Shown here: positions 42,966 to 54,355 of the stretch, piece after piece
Layout of the letters: each line of letters opens with the position of its first letter
Numbering within the stretch: position 1 is the first letter of the stretch
Assembly: GCF_004339465.1 (NCBI RefSeq)
Contig: NZ_SMFY01000003.1
Coordinates: forward strand, 372,001-436,000
Length of the DNA: 64,000 bases
Source of the DNA: Ancylobacter aquaticus
Lineage (GTDB): Bacteria > Pseudomonadota > Alphaproteobacteria > Rhizobiales > Xanthobacteraceae
Reading direction: 5' to 3'
Made by a program: the position numbers and the translations under genes
The notes under the pieces: generated by a model
Databases searched by the model: none
What the model saw: the letters and a program-made list of their open reading frames with translations, nothing else
Told to the model about the DNA's origin: nothing

Positions 42966-45842
42966 GTGGACCTGAGAACCTCGGAGGTCGGCCGCGTGAC
43001 GGCAACACCGGATGGAACGGAAGGCGAGGGCCGCCCGGCGGCGGCTGGCGCGCGCGCGGAGAAGTTGCGGGCCGGCGAACGCCGGAGCGAGGGCCGCTCT
43101 GCCGAGCAGCGCAATTCCGCAGAGCACCGCATGGGCGCCGCTTTGCAGCGGGCCTGGGGCGTGCTCCTGTGGGAGCGCGTGTGGCCTGCCGTGGTCGCGC
43201 TCGGGGCTGCGCTCGGCCTGTTCCTCATCGCCTCCTGGCTCGGCCTCTGGCTGTCATTGCCGCCCTATGGCCGCGTCATCGGGCTTGTCCTGTTCGCCGC
43301 CCTGTTCGCGCTGGCGCTGGTGCCGGCGCTGCGCATCCGGCCGCCCTCGGCCGGCGAGGCGCTGTCGCGGCTCGACCGCGAAAGCCACCTGCCGCACCGG
43401 CCGGCCACCGCCCTCTCCGACCATCTCGCCTCGAAGCCTGACGATCCCGTTGGCGCCGCGCTCTGGCGGGCGCATCTGGCGCGGATGTCGGCGCAGATCG
43501 GCAGCTTCCGCGTCGGCCTGCCGGCGCCGCGCGTCGCCGCCAAGGATGGGCAGGCGCTGCGGGCGCTGGTGCTGCTCGGGGTGATCGCCACCTTCTTCAT
43601 GGTGCCGGGCGACCATATGCGGCGCATCGCCGCCGCTTTCGATTGGGCCGAGCTGGTGCCGCCGAAGCCCTACCGCGTCGATGCCTGGGTAACGCCGCCC
43701 GGCTATACCGGCCGCGCGCCGATCATGCTGCCGGGGCTGCGCTCGCAGGAACTGGCGCAGGCGGCCGCCGGAGCGCCTGACCCTGCCGCCGACTCGGCTT
43801 ATGAGGCGAGCGCGATGACCGTGCCGGCCGGCAGCGAGCTGGTGGTGCGTATCATCGGGCTTGAGGACGCGAAGCTGGTGACGCAGGGCGGCATTGCCAC
43901 GGCGCCGGCGAAAGAGGAAGAGACGCCGGAGGGGTCGCGCGTACCCACGGCTGCGGCTCCGCCCGCCACCGGCGACGAGCGGCGCTTTGTCATCGCCACA
44001 GACGGCGCGGCCCGCATCGAGGGGCCGGACGGGCGTTTTGTCTCCTGGCATTTCCGCGCGCAGCCGGACAACCCGCCGACCATCGAATTGACCAAGGAGC
44101 CGCAGGCCTCGGGCAATAACGCGCTGGCGCTGAGCTACAAGGCCGAGGACGATTACGGAATTGCCGGCGCCGAGGCGCGCTTTGTCGCCCTGCCGCTGCC
44201 CCCGCCGCTGCACGCGCTGAAGAACGCGCCCAAACGTGCCGAGCCCCGCACGCTGGTGGAGGCGCCGAACTTCCCGCTGCCGCTGGTCGGCGGCCGCTCC
44301 AAGGTGGCGAGCGGGCAGACGACGAAGGACTTCACCGAGAATCCGTGGGCGGGCACAAGGGTCGACCTGACGCTGGTGGCCCGTGACCAGGCCGGCAATG
44401 TCGGCCAGTCCGCCCCGCGTAGCCTCACGCTGCCGCAGAGAAGCTTCTCCAACCCGCTGGCGCGGGCATTGATCGAGGAGCGGCGGACATTGGCGCTTGA
44501 TGCCGACATGCGCGAACGGGTGCAGGCCGGGCTTGACGCGCTGGCCATCGCGCCGGAAGTGTTCACGCCCGATCCCTTGCACTATATGGGCCTGCGCACG
44601 GCGTCTTTCCGGCTGGCCAATGCCCGCAGCGACGACGATCTGCGCGGCGTCGTCGACTATCTCTGGGAGGTCGCGGTCCGCATCGAGGATGGAGACCTCT
44701 CCGATGTCGAGAAGCGGCTGCGCGACGCCCAGCAGGCGCTGCAGAACGCGCTTGAAAACAACGCGTCCGACGAGGAAATCCAGAAGCTGGCGCAGGAACT
44801 GCGCGACGCCATGAACGAGTTCATGAAGGCGCTGGCGCAGGAGGCGCAGCGCAACCAGAACCGTGCCGACTCCAACCAGCCGATGGACCCGAACGCCCGC
44901 ACGGTCCGCCCGCAGGACCTGCAGAAGATGCTCGACCGCATCGAGGACATGGCGAAAAACGGCGCCCGCGATGCCGCGCGACAGATGCTGAGCGAGCTGC
45001 AGAACATGCTGAACGGCCTGCAGGCCGGGCGTCAGCAGCAGCGCCAGCAGCAGGGCCAGAGCCAGATGTCCCAGTCCATGGACCAGCTCGGCGACATGAT
45101 CCGCCGCCAGCAGCAGCTGCGCGACCGCACCTTCAAGGAAGGGCGGGAGGGGGAGCAGGACCAAGCGTTCAACGAGCTGAAGCAAAATCAGGAGCAACTG
45201 CGCGAGCAGCTGCGCCAGCTGCGCGAGAAGATGCAGCAGGCCATGCGCGAGCGGGGTCAGCAAGGCGAGAACGGCGAGGGCCAGCAAGGTCAGGGGCAGC
45301 AAGGTCAGGGGCAGCAAGGTCAGGGGCAGCAAGGTCAGGGGCAACAAGGCCAGGGCCAGCAGGGCGAGGGTCAGCAGGGCGAGGGTCAGCAGGGCCAAGG
45401 CCAGGGCCAGGGGCGCGGCCAGGGCCAAGGGCAGGGCATGCCTGGCGAAGGCGGTTTCGCCCAGGCCGAGCAGGCGATGCGCGAGGCCGAGCAGGCGCTT
45501 GGCGAAGGTGACGGCACCGGCGCGGTGGATGCCCAGAGCGAGGCGCTGCAGGCGCTGCGCCGGGGCGCCCAGCAGATGGCCGAGGCCATGCAGCAACAGC
45601 AGGGTGGCCCCGGCGGCGAGGGGCCGGGCGGCCCTTCCGGGCAGAGCGCCGAGCGCACCGACCCGCTCGGCCGGCCGATGCGCTCGCGCGACTATGGCGA
45701 CGACAACACGGTGAAGGTGCCGGAAGAAATCGACATGCAGCGCGCCCGCCGGGTGCTGGAGGAACTGCGCCGCCGCTTCGGCGAGCCCGACCGTCCGCGC
45801 CTTGAGCTCGACTATCTGGAGCGGCTGCTGCGCGACTTCTGA
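42966..45842 (+). CDS. TIGR02302 / DUF4175 family membrane protein with Gln-Gly repeat tract
   Basis: 958 residues from GTG 42966; ATG 43132 is not in this frame's conserved lead but a later start near MGAALQRAWG is possible. Two membrane segments at about residues 72-115 and one near 190-210, then a large periplasmic part with Ig-like stretches (APRSLTLPQRSFSNPLARAL) and a long helical Gln/Arg-rich C-terminal half (about 590-800). A low-complexity QGQGQ/QGE tract lies at about 760-820, coded by a 15-bp tandem repeat. Function unknown; conserved between lysA and hpt/ftsEX in Hyphomicrobiales, which hints at an envelope role. Confidence 0.88.
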   Translation: MDLRTSEVGRVTATPDGTEGEGRPAAAGARAEKLRAGERRSEGRSAEQRNSAEHRMGAALQRAWGVLLWERVWPAVVALGAALGLFLIASWLGLWLSLPPYGRVIGLVLFAALFALALVPALRIRPPSAGEALSRLDRESHLPHRPATALSDHLASKPDDPVGAALWRAHLARMSAQIGSFRVGLPAPRVAAKDGQALRALVLLGVIATFFMVPGDHMRRIAAAFDWAELVPPKPYRVDAWVTPPGYTGRAPIMLPGLRSQELAQAAAGAPDPAADSAYEASAMTVPAGSELVVRIIGLEDAKLVTQGGIATAPAKEEETPEGSRVPTAAAPPATGDERRFVIATDGAARIEGPDGRFVSWHFRAQPDNPPTIELTKEPQASGNNALALSYKAEDDYGIAGAEARFVALPLPPPLHALKNAPKRAEPRTLVEAPNFPLPLVGGRSKVASGQTTKDFTENPWAGTRVDLTLVARDQAGNVGQSAPRSLTLPQRSFSNPLARALIEERRTLALDADMRERVQAGLDALAIAPEVFTPDPLHYMGLRTASFRLANARSDDDLRGVVDYLWEVAVRIEDGDLSDVEKRLRDAQQALQNALENNASDEEIQKLAQELRDAMNEFMKALAQEAQRNQNRADSNQPMDPNARTVRPQDLQKMLDRIEDMAKNGARDAARQMLSELQNMLNGLQAGRQQQRQQQGQSQMSQSMDQLGDMIRRQQQLRDRTFKEGREGEQDQAFNELKQNQEQLREQLRQLREKMQQAMRERGQQGENGEGQQGQGQQGQGQQGQGQQGQGQQGQGQQGEGQQGEGQQGQGQGQGRGQGQGQGMPGEGGFAQAEQAMREAEQALGEGDGTGAVDAQSEALQALRRGAQQMAEAMQQQQGGPGGEGPGGPSGQSAERTDPLGRPMRSRDYGDDNTVKVPEEIDMQRARRVLEELRRRFGEPDRPRLELDYLERLLRDF
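45282..45440 (+). repeat. Tandem 15-bp repeat inside the TIGR02302 gene
   Basis: CAGCAAGGTCAGGGG is repeated at least four times almost perfectly (about 45289-45345) and then degenerates into CAGCAGGGCGAGGGT-type units. All units keep the frame and code QQGQG or QQGEG. The near-identical first copies suggest recent expansion by slippage; repeat number may vary between strains. Confidence 0.85.
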
Positions 45843-45944
45843 ACCGGCGGCATTGCCCGACGCTTCCCGGGGGGCCTGCTGATCCGGGCCTGCCGTTTCA
45901 CGCTGACCAAGCGACAGTGCGAGGCGGTGGGTGACCGCTGGCGC

Positions 45945-46532
45945 CTACTTCTCCGCCTCGGGGATATAGCCGATGAAGGGCAACTGGCGGAACGCATGCG
46001 AGACGTCCATGCCATAGCCGACGACGAAATAATCCGGGCAGGGAAAGCCGATGAAATCCGCCGTTATCTGCACCGCGCGCTTGTGCGGCTTTTCCAGCAG
46101 TACGGCGACCATGACCCGCCGCGCGCCGCGCGCCGCCAGCAGGTCCTTGGCAAAGGCCAGCGTCCGGCCCGATTCGAGGATGTCGTCGATCAGCAGCACG
46201 TCGCGCCCGCGCACATCAGTCTCGATGTCGCGCAGCACCGTCACCTGGCCGGAGGAGACGCGCGCGTCTCGATAGCTCGACAGGGTGATGAATTCCACCT
46301 CCGGCGCGAGTCCCGCATTGTGCATGGCGCGGATGAGATCGGCGGCAAAGACGAAGCTTCCCTTCAGCACCGCGAGGACCACCAGCTTCTCCGGCGCGGC
46401 AGCGACAATCTCGTCGACCAGTTCGCGGTTGCGGGCGGCGATGGTCTCGGCGTCGAACAGCACCTCGATTCGGGCGTCGCGATAGGTGGGGCCGACGTCG
46501 GCGGGTGTCGGGGCGGCATTTTCTTCGGTCAT
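45945..46532 (-). CDS. hpt: Hypoxanthine phosphoribosyltransferase
   Basis: 195 residues from ATG 46532 behind GAGGAAG. Purine salvage enzyme making IMP/GMP from bases and PRPP. PRPP motif VLLIDDILESGRTLAFAKDL near residue 115, the flexible-loop region FITLSSYRDARVSSGQ and the base-binding DFIGFPCPDYFVVGYGMD. Convergent with TIGR02302 and divergent from ftsE. Confidence 0.95.
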   Translation of the reverse strand: MTEENAAPTPADVGPTYRDARIEVLFDAETIAARNRELVDEIVAAAPEKLVVLAVLKGSFVFAADLIRAMHNAGLAPEVEFITLSSYRDARVSSGQVTVLRDIETDVRGRDVLLIDDILESGRTLAFAKDLLAARGARRVMVAVLLEKPHKRAVQITADFIGFPCPDYFVVGYGMDVSHAFRQLPFIGYIPEAEK

Positions 46533-46737
46533 CGACTTCCTCTCGCGCGGCAGGTGGCGCACGCTGTTGGTGCACCCTGTGCTTCGCCGAGCAGGATGAA
46601 CGGGCCGTCACCGCGCGTCCAGCGGGGTTTCCTGCTACCAGCGGGGGCTCCCGTCTTTTGCGACGGCGCGCACACGCTATGTTAGAGGTCGCGCCGTCAG
46701 AATCAGCGGGGGGCAGTCTCCGCCGAAGGATTGAGTC

Positions 46738-47397
46738 TTGGTTCGCTTCGAAAATGTCGGCCTGCGCTACGGCATGGGCCCGGAGGTGCTGCGGGATGTC
46801 ACCTTTGGCATTCCTCCGCACTCCTTCCAGTTCCTCACCGGCCCCTCCGGTGCGGGCAAGACCACGTTGCTGCGGCTGCTTTTCCTGTCGCTGCGGCCGA
46901 CGCGCGGCCTTGTCACGGTGTTCGGCCGCGATGCCGCCAAGCTCGCCCCCGACGAGACAGCGGCGCTGCGCCAGCGCATCGGCATCGTGTTCCAGGATTT
47001 CCGCCTGCTAGACCATTTGAGCACCTATGAGAATGTCGCCCTGCCGCTGCGCGTGCAGGGGCGGGAGGAGGCGACCTATCGCGCCGAGGTGACCGAGCTT
47101 CTGCAATGGGTGGGGCTGGGCGAGCGCATGCATGTGCTTCCCCCTGTGCTGTCGGGCGGCGAGAAGCAGCGCGCCGCCATCGCGCGGGCGCTGATCAGCC
47201 GGCCGGAAATCCTGCTGGCGGACGAGCCGACCGGCAATGTCGATCCCAGCCTGGCGCGACGCTTGCTGCGCCTGTTCCTGGAACTGCATAAAAGCGGCAC
47301 CTCGGTTCTGATCGCCACCCATGACATCGGGCTGATGGACCAGTTCGACGCGCGCCGTCTCGTCATCAATCAGGGACGCCTGACCGTCTATGACTGA
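46738..47397 (+). CDS. ftsE: Cell division ATP-binding protein FtsE
   Basis: 219 residues. Start is TTG 46738 behind CGAAGGA, giving (M)VRFENVGLRYGMG. Walker A GPSGAGKTTLLRLL, signature LSGGEKQRAAIARALISRPE, Walker B ILLADEPTGNVD, H-loop IATHDIGLM. With FtsX it drives periplasmic EnvC-type activators to switch on amidases at the septum. The end overlaps ftsX by 8 bp. Confidence 0.95.
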   Translation: MVRFENVGLRYGMGPEVLRDVTFGIPPHSFQFLTGPSGAGKTTLLRLLFLSLRPTRGLVTVFGRDAAKLAPDETAALRQRIGIVFQDFRLLDHLSTYENVALPLRVQGREEATYRAEVTELLQWVGLGERMHVLPPVLSGGEKQRAAIARALISRPEILLADEPTGNVDPSLARRLLRLFLELHKSGTSVLIATHDIGLMDQFDARRLVINQGRLTVYD

Positions 47398-48424
47398 ACA
47401 TCGAACGAGCGCCTCGGGACGGCTGGCGGCGATGGCCGGGCGTTTGCGCGCGCCGGCCGCCGCCAGCGCAGAACAGGCGGCCAAGCCCGGCCCGGGTCCG
47501 TCGCGCTCCGGCCCCACCCCGCCGATCCGATCGGCGGTGCAGCGGCCGATCGTGCCCGGCGCGACGGTGACGGCGCGGGCGCTGATCGCGGTGATCGCGA
47601 TCATGACATTTCTGGCCGGCATCACCATCGGCGCGGTCTCGGCGGTCAGCAATGTCGCGGCCGAATGGTCCGCCGACATCGCGCGCGAGGCGACGATCGA
47701 GATCAAGCCGGGTGACGGCCTCGATATCGAGGCCGCACTCGCCAGGGCGGTGGAACTGGCGAAGGCCACGCCCGGTGTGGCGGACGCGCAGGCGCTAGAC
47801 CCTGCCGCCACGTCGAAGCTGCTGGAGCCGTGGCTCGGCACCGGGCTCGACCTCGCGAACCTGCCGGTGCCGAGGCTGATCACGGTGACGCTCGCCGGTA
47901 CGGCCGATGCCCAGACGATGCCGGCCCTGCGTGCCGAACTCGCCCGGCAAGTGCCCTCCGCCACACTCGACGATCACCGTGTGTGGGCGGAGCGGCTGGC
48001 CACCACGACGCGGACGGCGATGGCGATCGGGCTCGCCGTGCTGGCGCTGGTTGCCGCCGCCACCGTGCTTTGCGTGACGGTGGCCACGCGCGCGGCGGTG
48101 GACGCCGCCCGCTTCGTGGTGGAGGTGCTGCATTTCGTCGGCGCTCGGGATGTCTTCATCGTGTCGGAATTCCAGCGCCATTTCCTTACCGTCGGGCTCA
48201 AGGGCGCGGCCATCGGCGGCGGCGCGGCCATTGCGCTGTTCTTCCTCGGCTCGACCCTGCCGTCCTGGCTGAGCTTCGACCAGCAGATCGACACGCTGGT
48301 GGGGGCGATCACCATCGACGCGCGCGGCTACGGCGGCATTGTGGGTGTCGCGGTGCTGGTGGCGCTGGTGACGACGCTCACCTCGCGCCTCACCGTCTAC
48401 CGCACCTTGCGCGGCATCAGCTAG
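47390..48424 (+). CDS. ftsX: Cell division protein FtsX
   Basis: 344 residues. Four membrane segments: about 62-90, then after a periplasmic loop (about 95-205) three more near 210-235, 262-285 and 310-335. The loop is the site that contacts EnvC-type activators. A long Pro/Ala/Arg-rich cytoplasmic N-terminus (about 55 residues) is longer than in E. coli. Start overlaps ftsE, so the pair is coupled. Confidence 0.93.
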   Translation: MTEHRTSASGRLAAMAGRLRAPAAASAEQAAKPGPGPSRSGPTPPIRSAVQRPIVPGATVTARALIAVIAIMTFLAGITIGAVSAVSNVAAEWSADIAREATIEIKPGDGLDIEAALARAVELAKATPGVADAQALDPAATSKLLEPWLGTGLDLANLPVPRLITVTLAGTADAQTMPALRAELARQVPSATLDDHRVWAERLATTTRTAMAIGLAVLALVAAATVLCVTVATRAAVDAARFVVEVLHFVGARDVFIVSEFQRHFLTVGLKGAAIGGGAAIALFFLGSTLPSWLSFDQQIDTLVGAITIDARGYGGIVGVAVLVALVTTLTSRLTVYRTLRGIS

Positions 48425-48432
48425 GCAACGCC

Positions 48433-49119
48433 GTGGCTACCCTCTCCCCCACCGATCCCGCCCATGCGCCGAACCGGCCGGCCCGCCGGCGTCTGGTCCG
48501 CCTTTTCTGGATGCTGGCCGCCGTGCCGCTGGCGGCCTTCCTTGCCTTGCTCGTGGGCTTCGCGATTTTTGTCGCCGGGATCGAGGGGCGCGAGGCGCAG
48601 GCCGGGCGACGCGCCGACGGCATCGTCGTCCTGACCGGCGGGTCGGAGCGCATCATCGACGCCACCAACCTCCTGCTTGAGGGGCGGGGAAAGCGCCTGC
48701 TCATCACCGGCGTCCACCCCGACACCACGCTGGACGAAATCGTGCGGACGGTGCCGGCGACGCGGGAGGCGCTGGAATGCTGCGTCGAACTTGGCCGCTC
48801 GGCCCTGAACACCCAGGGCAACGCGATCGAGACGGGGGAGTGGGCGCGGGCGAACCATTTTCGTTCGCTCCTGGTGGTGACGTCGGCCTGGCACATGCCG
48901 CGCGCGCTGGTGGAACTGCGCCGCACCACGGCGGGGATCACGCTCGTACCGTATCCGGTGGTGCCGCGGCGGCCGGACGCCAGCCCCCAGGCGCCGCTGG
49001 CCAGCCTGCGGCTGCTGGCGGTCGAGTATGTGAAGTTCCTTGCCGCCTCTCTCGGGGTGCGCGCCTGGCCGGCGGTGACATCGCAATTGCGTGAGGCAGG
49101 CCGGTTGCCGCCACCCTGA
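48433..49119 (+). CDS. YdcF/SanA-family (DUF218) membrane protein
   Basis: 228 residues from GTG 48433, eight bases after the ftsX stop. One N-terminal membrane segment (about 28-50), then the DUF218 domain: RADGIVVLTGGSERIIDATN, GRGKRLLITGVHP, NTQGNAIETGEWARANHFRS then LLVVTSAWHMPRALVEL. Family members (ElyC, SanA) affect envelope integrity and peptidoglycan precursor supply. Same order after ftsEX in relatives, where plsC often follows; it does not here. Confidence 0.88.
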   Translation: MATLSPTDPAHAPNRPARRRLVRLFWMLAAVPLAAFLALLVGFAIFVAGIEGREAQAGRRADGIVVLTGGSERIIDATNLLLEGRGKRLLITGVHPDTTLDEIVRTVPATREALECCVELGRSALNTQGNAIETGEWARANHFRSLLVVTSAWHMPRALVELRRTTAGITLVPYPVVPRRPDASPQAPLASLRLLAVEYVKFLAASLGVRAWPAVTSQLREAGRLPPP

Positions 49120-49208
49120 CAGGCGTTGTCAAGGGAACCTTCAGCATCTTCGCGGATTCCTCCACAGGCAGAGTTGACGCCGCAACCAGATGTTCTAGAT
49201 TTGTTCCC

Positions 49209-49532
49209 ATGATGACACGCGACACGCTACGCTTTGATTCGCTGCAGGATGCCGGTCCGCTCAGCGCCAGCGGTTTGCTGGCGCGGCGCTTCCGACTTTG
49301 GCGCGGCATGGATGGACGTCGTCAGATGTACTCCGTCTATGCCGCCGAAGAGGCACCCGACTATCCCGCCGCCATCGCCATCGCGGTGCGGATGGAAGGT
49401 ACGCGCCGCATCCCGGTGTGGACCGGCCCCGCCGGGGCCAAGGCGCGAAGTGCCGCCATGGCCACCGGGGCGCAGGAAATTCACCTGCGCATCCTGCCCG
49501 ACGCCGAAAGCGGCACGCTCGCACCGATGTGA
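49209..49532 (+). CDS. Conserved hypothetical protein
   Basis: 107 residues, no recognised domain. No signal or membrane segment; mixed alpha/beta with FRLWRGMDGRRQMYSVYAAE and a central AIAIAVRMEGTRRIPVWTGP. No strong Shine-Dalgarno; ATG 49209 or 49212. Codon use matches the neighbours, so it is probably a real gene. Lies between the YdcF-like gene and the convergent chaC. Confidence 0.6.
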   Translation: MMTRDTLRFDSLQDAGPLSASGLLARRFRLWRGMDGRRQMYSVYAAEEAPDYPAAIAIAVRMEGTRRIPVWTGPAGAKARSAAMATGAQEIHLRILPDAESGTLAPM

Positions 49533-49592
49533 GCGGCAGGGGCGTGCACGTGCTCCGCGCGACGGCCTCGGGCGAAGGCTCCGCGCAAATAC

Positions 49593-50150
49593 TCAGAGCC
49601 GTTCGACCAGCCAGCGCAGTTCCCGGTCGCGGATGCCGAGTTCGGCCAGGTGCCGGGCGGTGGCGGTGACATAATCGGCATTCGGCCCGCCTATGCCTTG
49701 ACCTTGCCGGATCAGATGCAGCCGCTCCTCGGCGGTGATCTGCCCGGCATATTGGGCGTGGCCGCGATCGACCAGAAACACCACGGCCGGCACCGTTCGT
49801 GCGCTCCCATCCTTCAGCCACACACGCCGCACCGCCTCGCGATAGATGTTCGTCACCTGCTCGCGCTCGCGCAGATAGGCGAGCGTCGCTTCCGCCGCGT
49901 CCGCCGCCACGCGGAAGGCAATGCCGACGCAGGCGCCGCCGCGATCGAGGCCGAGCACCAGGCCGGGCTTTTCCGGCGTTCCCCGCCAGTGGACCGATTT
50001 CACGCAGAAGGAACGATGCGCGCCGATGAGCTTGCCCGGCAGCCGCTCCTCATAGGCAAAGCCCGGATTCCACATCAGCGAGCCATAGCCGAAGACCCAG
50101 AGCGGTTCGCCGGGGGCGGGAGGATGGGCGAGAAGGCCGGCGGCGGGCAT
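49593..50150 (-). CDS. chaC: Gamma-glutamylcyclotransferase, ChaC type
   Basis: 185 residues. Cuts glutathione to 5-oxoproline and Cys-Gly in the cytosol. N-terminal signature [20 protein letters not shown], then [20 protein letters not shown] with the catalytic Glu nearby ([12 protein letters not shown]) and [19 protein letters not shown]. Start ATG 50150 ([11 protein letters not shown]); the frame stays open far upstream through other genes but is not coding there. Divergent from the DUF2125 gene. Confidence 0.92.
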   Translation of the reverse strand: MPAAGLLAHPPAPGEPLWVFGYGSLMWNPGFAYEERLPGKLIGAHRSFCVKSVHWRGTPEKPGLVLGLDRGGACVGIAFRVAADAAEATLAYLREREQVTNIYREAVRRVWLKDGSARTVPAVVFLVDRGHAQYAGQITAEERLHLIRQGQGIGGPNADYVTATARHLAELGIRDRELRWLVERL

Positions 50151-50354
50151 GGCGGGCACCTGCAAGAGGGCGGAATCGGGCAAGGGCGGCAACAGGCTTT
50201 GCTTGCGCGACCGGGCGGCATGGCGCAAGGGGCGCGGCTGGCCTAAACAAATGGCTGCTGTTGCCCACCTTGCCCACCCCAGCCCAGCGCCCCGCCTTAA
50301 GCCTGCCGCATCGACGGCAGAGCGTGCGCCGCCCCTGACCCCCGGAGTTGCTGC

Positions 50355-51446
50355 ATGAGCGTGTCCGACGTCCATCCCGATCCTGCCGCATCCCGGCGCC
50401 GCCGGTGGCTGATCGCGCTGCCTTTCGCGCTCATCGTCGTGGTCGGCATCGGCTGGTCGTTCGCCTGGAACTGGAGCGCCGAGCGGGCGTCGGCGGAAAT
50501 CGACGCCTGGATCGTGCGCGAGGCGGCGGATGGGCGGGCCTGGAACTGCGCCAACCGCGAACTCGGCGGCTTTCCCTTCCGCTTCGAGCTGATCTGCACC
50601 GCGCCCAGCGTGACCTTCGCCGGCCCCGCCGAGTGGACGGCTCGCATGACCCGTGCCCATGCGGTGGCACAGGTGTGGAATCCGCGCCACATCATCGCCG
50701 AGTTCGAGGGGCCCTCCGTGCTGACCGAGACCTCGACCGGCCGTGAGATCACCGCGAACTGGTCGCTGCTGCAGGTGAGCGGCGTGGGCAGCGAGGGGCG
50801 GGCCGAGCGCGCCTCCGTCGCCGCCAATGACTACACGCTGGCCGAGGGCGGCACGACGGTGTTCTCCGCCCGCCATGTGGAACTGCATGTGCGCCACCAT
50901 CCCGGCGAGGCGATGGGCACGCTGGACATCGCTCTCGGCTTTACCGGCGCCAGTGGCATGGCGCTGAGTACCCCACAGGCGCGCACCTCCGGCGTCGCGA
51001 TGGCCCAGGCGGCGGCCCTCGCGGCAAAGTCCATCGACGGCGAGCTGCAGGCGACGCTCACGCAGGTGCCGCCTTTCCGCACCATGCCGGCGGCCCAGCG
51101 CCTGGCGCTGTGGCAGCAGGCGGGCGGGCGGATCAACCTGGAACTGGCGCGCGTCACCGGGGGCGGGGGCGCGCTCAGCGCCTCGGGCGATCTTGGCCTC
51201 GACGCCCAGCACCGCCCGGACGGGCGGCTCGACCTCGCGGTGGTGAAGGCCCAGCCGCTGTTCGCGGCGATGGCCGAGGCCGGGCTGATGCCGGATTTCC
51301 TCGCCAATCTCGCCCCGGCGATGATGATGGCGGGGATGCCGACCACGGTGGACGGGCAGAAGGCGAGCTCGTTCCCCTTCGCCTTCCGCGACGGGCGGGT
51401 GATGCTCGGCGTGCTGCCGCTCGGCAAGATCGGCCCGCTCTACTGA
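50355..51446 (+). CDS. DUF2125 domain protein
   Basis: 363 residues. N-terminal membrane anchor (about 18-40: [20 protein letters not shown]) followed by a periplasmic domain typical of DUF2125: [56 protein letters not shown] and a closing [14 protein letters not shown]. Family restricted mainly to alphaproteobacteria; function unknown. Often next to chaC, as here. Confidence 0.9.
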   Translation: MSVSDVHPDPAASRRRRWLIALPFALIVVVGIGWSFAWNWSAERASAEIDAWIVREAADGRAWNCANRELGGFPFRFELICTAPSVTFAGPAEWTARMTRAHAVAQVWNPRHIIAEFEGPSVLTETSTGREITANWSLLQVSGVGSEGRAERASVAANDYTLAEGGTTVFSARHVELHVRHHPGEAMGTLDIALGFTGASGMALSTPQARTSGVAMAQAAALAAKSIDGELQATLTQVPPFRTMPAAQRLALWQQAGGRINLELARVTGGGGALSASGDLGLDAQHRPDGRLDLAVVKAQPLFAAMAEAGLMPDFLANLAPAMMMAGMPTTVDGQKASSFPFAFRDGRVMLGVLPLGKIGPLY

Positions 51447-51460
51447 GGCCGGGCTGCGGG

Positions 51461-51515
51461 CCTCGATGACCATCCTTCGAGGCCCGGCCGACGGCGGGCA
51501 CCTCGGCATGACGAC
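51461..51515. repeat. Intergenic element of CATCCTTCGAGG type
   Basis: CATCCTTCGAGGCCCGG and CGGGCACCTCGGCATGACG form an imperfect inverted repeat between the DUF2125 gene and edd. The pattern CATCCTTCGAGG...CACCTC-G-ATGACG is one I know as widespread between genes in Hyphomicrobiales. Copy number in this genome not tested. Confidence 0.55.
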
Positions 51516-51553
51516 GCGCCCGGCGGAACGACGTTGATCCCGACCGGGGACGC

Positions 51554-53392
<1,839 letters not shown>

Positions 53393-53485
53393 GCGGCTCT
53401 CCTCAGAAGCGTCAGCGGCCGGCGATTCCGGCCGCTCGGTGATGGCCGGCGGCCCGGGCGGGCAGCCGGAGGGGTGGTGCCGGCG

Positions 53486-54178
53486 TCAGGGGCACCAGAA
53501 GATGTCGAGCCTGGGCCGGGCCCGCAGGACGGCGCGGATGGGCATTTCGGTCGCCGGTCCCTCGCCCAGTGCCTTCTCCAGCACCGGCTTCTTGGCCTCG
53601 CCCTCGATGTGCAAGGCGAGCGCGTCGGCGCCCAGCAGCACGGGCAAGGTGAGGGTGATGCGCGGCTCGCCGGCATCGGGGGCGCGCATCGGAATGAGGC
53701 CGAGCGCCGCGTCGGGGTCTATCGCCTCTTCCAGATGGTCGCCATTGGGGAAGAATGAGGCGGTATGGCCGTCATCGCCCATGCCGAGAATGGCGCAGGC
53801 GAGCGGCCAGGACATTTCCTCCAGCGCCTCGTTGACCGCGAACAGGCCGTCTTCCGGCGTCGGCGCGTCATTGGCGAGCGGGATGAATTTAGCCGCCGCC
53901 GCGTTGTTCTGCATTAGATGCTGGCGGACCAGCCGCGCGTTGGAACGATCGGAGGTCTCGCGCACCCAGCGCTCGTCGACCAGGGTGACGGCGATCTTCT
54001 CCCAGGGCAGGTCGCGGGTGGAAAGTTCCTCGAAGAAGCGGGTAGGGGTACGCCCGCCGGAAACCGCGAGGCTGGCATAGCCGCTGCGGGCCACGCGCGC
54101 GCTCAGCGCCGCGCCGACGAAATCGGCCACCGCGCGCGCCACCTCGGCGCTGTCCTTCAATTCGTGCAGTTCCGGCAT
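53486..54178 (-). CDS. pgl: 6-phosphogluconolactonase
   Basis: 230 residues from ATG 54178 (MPELHELKDSAEVARAVADF). DevB-type lactonase: SLAVSGGRTPTRFFEELSTR, VTLVDERWVRETSDRSNARL, LACAILGMGDDGHTASFFPN with the catalytic His, and the C-terminal LRARPRLDIFWCP. Hydrolyses 6-phosphogluconolactone. Middle gene of zwf-pgl-edd. Confidence 0.95.
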   Translation of the reverse strand: MPELHELKDSAEVARAVADFVGAALSARVARSGYASLAVSGGRTPTRFFEELSTRDLPWEKIAVTLVDERWVRETSDRSNARLVRQHLMQNNAAAAKFIPLANDAPTPEDGLFAVNEALEEMSWPLACAILGMGDDGHTASFFPNGDHLEEAIDPDAALGLIPMRAPDAGEPRITLTLPVLLGADALALHIEGEAKKPVLEKALGEGPATEMPIRAVLRARPRLDIFWCP

Positions 54179-54355
54179 GCTCGCGCAGTCTCCCTCTCGC
54201 GCCGGCCCGAAGCCGGCTCCTTTACCGATGGCGGCGCGAGGCCGCGCCATCCCCAGTATAGGGCAGTTATGCGACGACTGGAGCCCGGCCGCCGCACGTC
54301 CCGTTGAGCGCCCACACGTCCCGGCGGGGCGCCGTCTTCAAGCCACAGGCGCCGG

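Noticed and set aside
45282..45440. Regular repeats considered as a CRISPR array
   Set aside because: Units are 15 bp without spacers and keep the reading frame of a coding gene.
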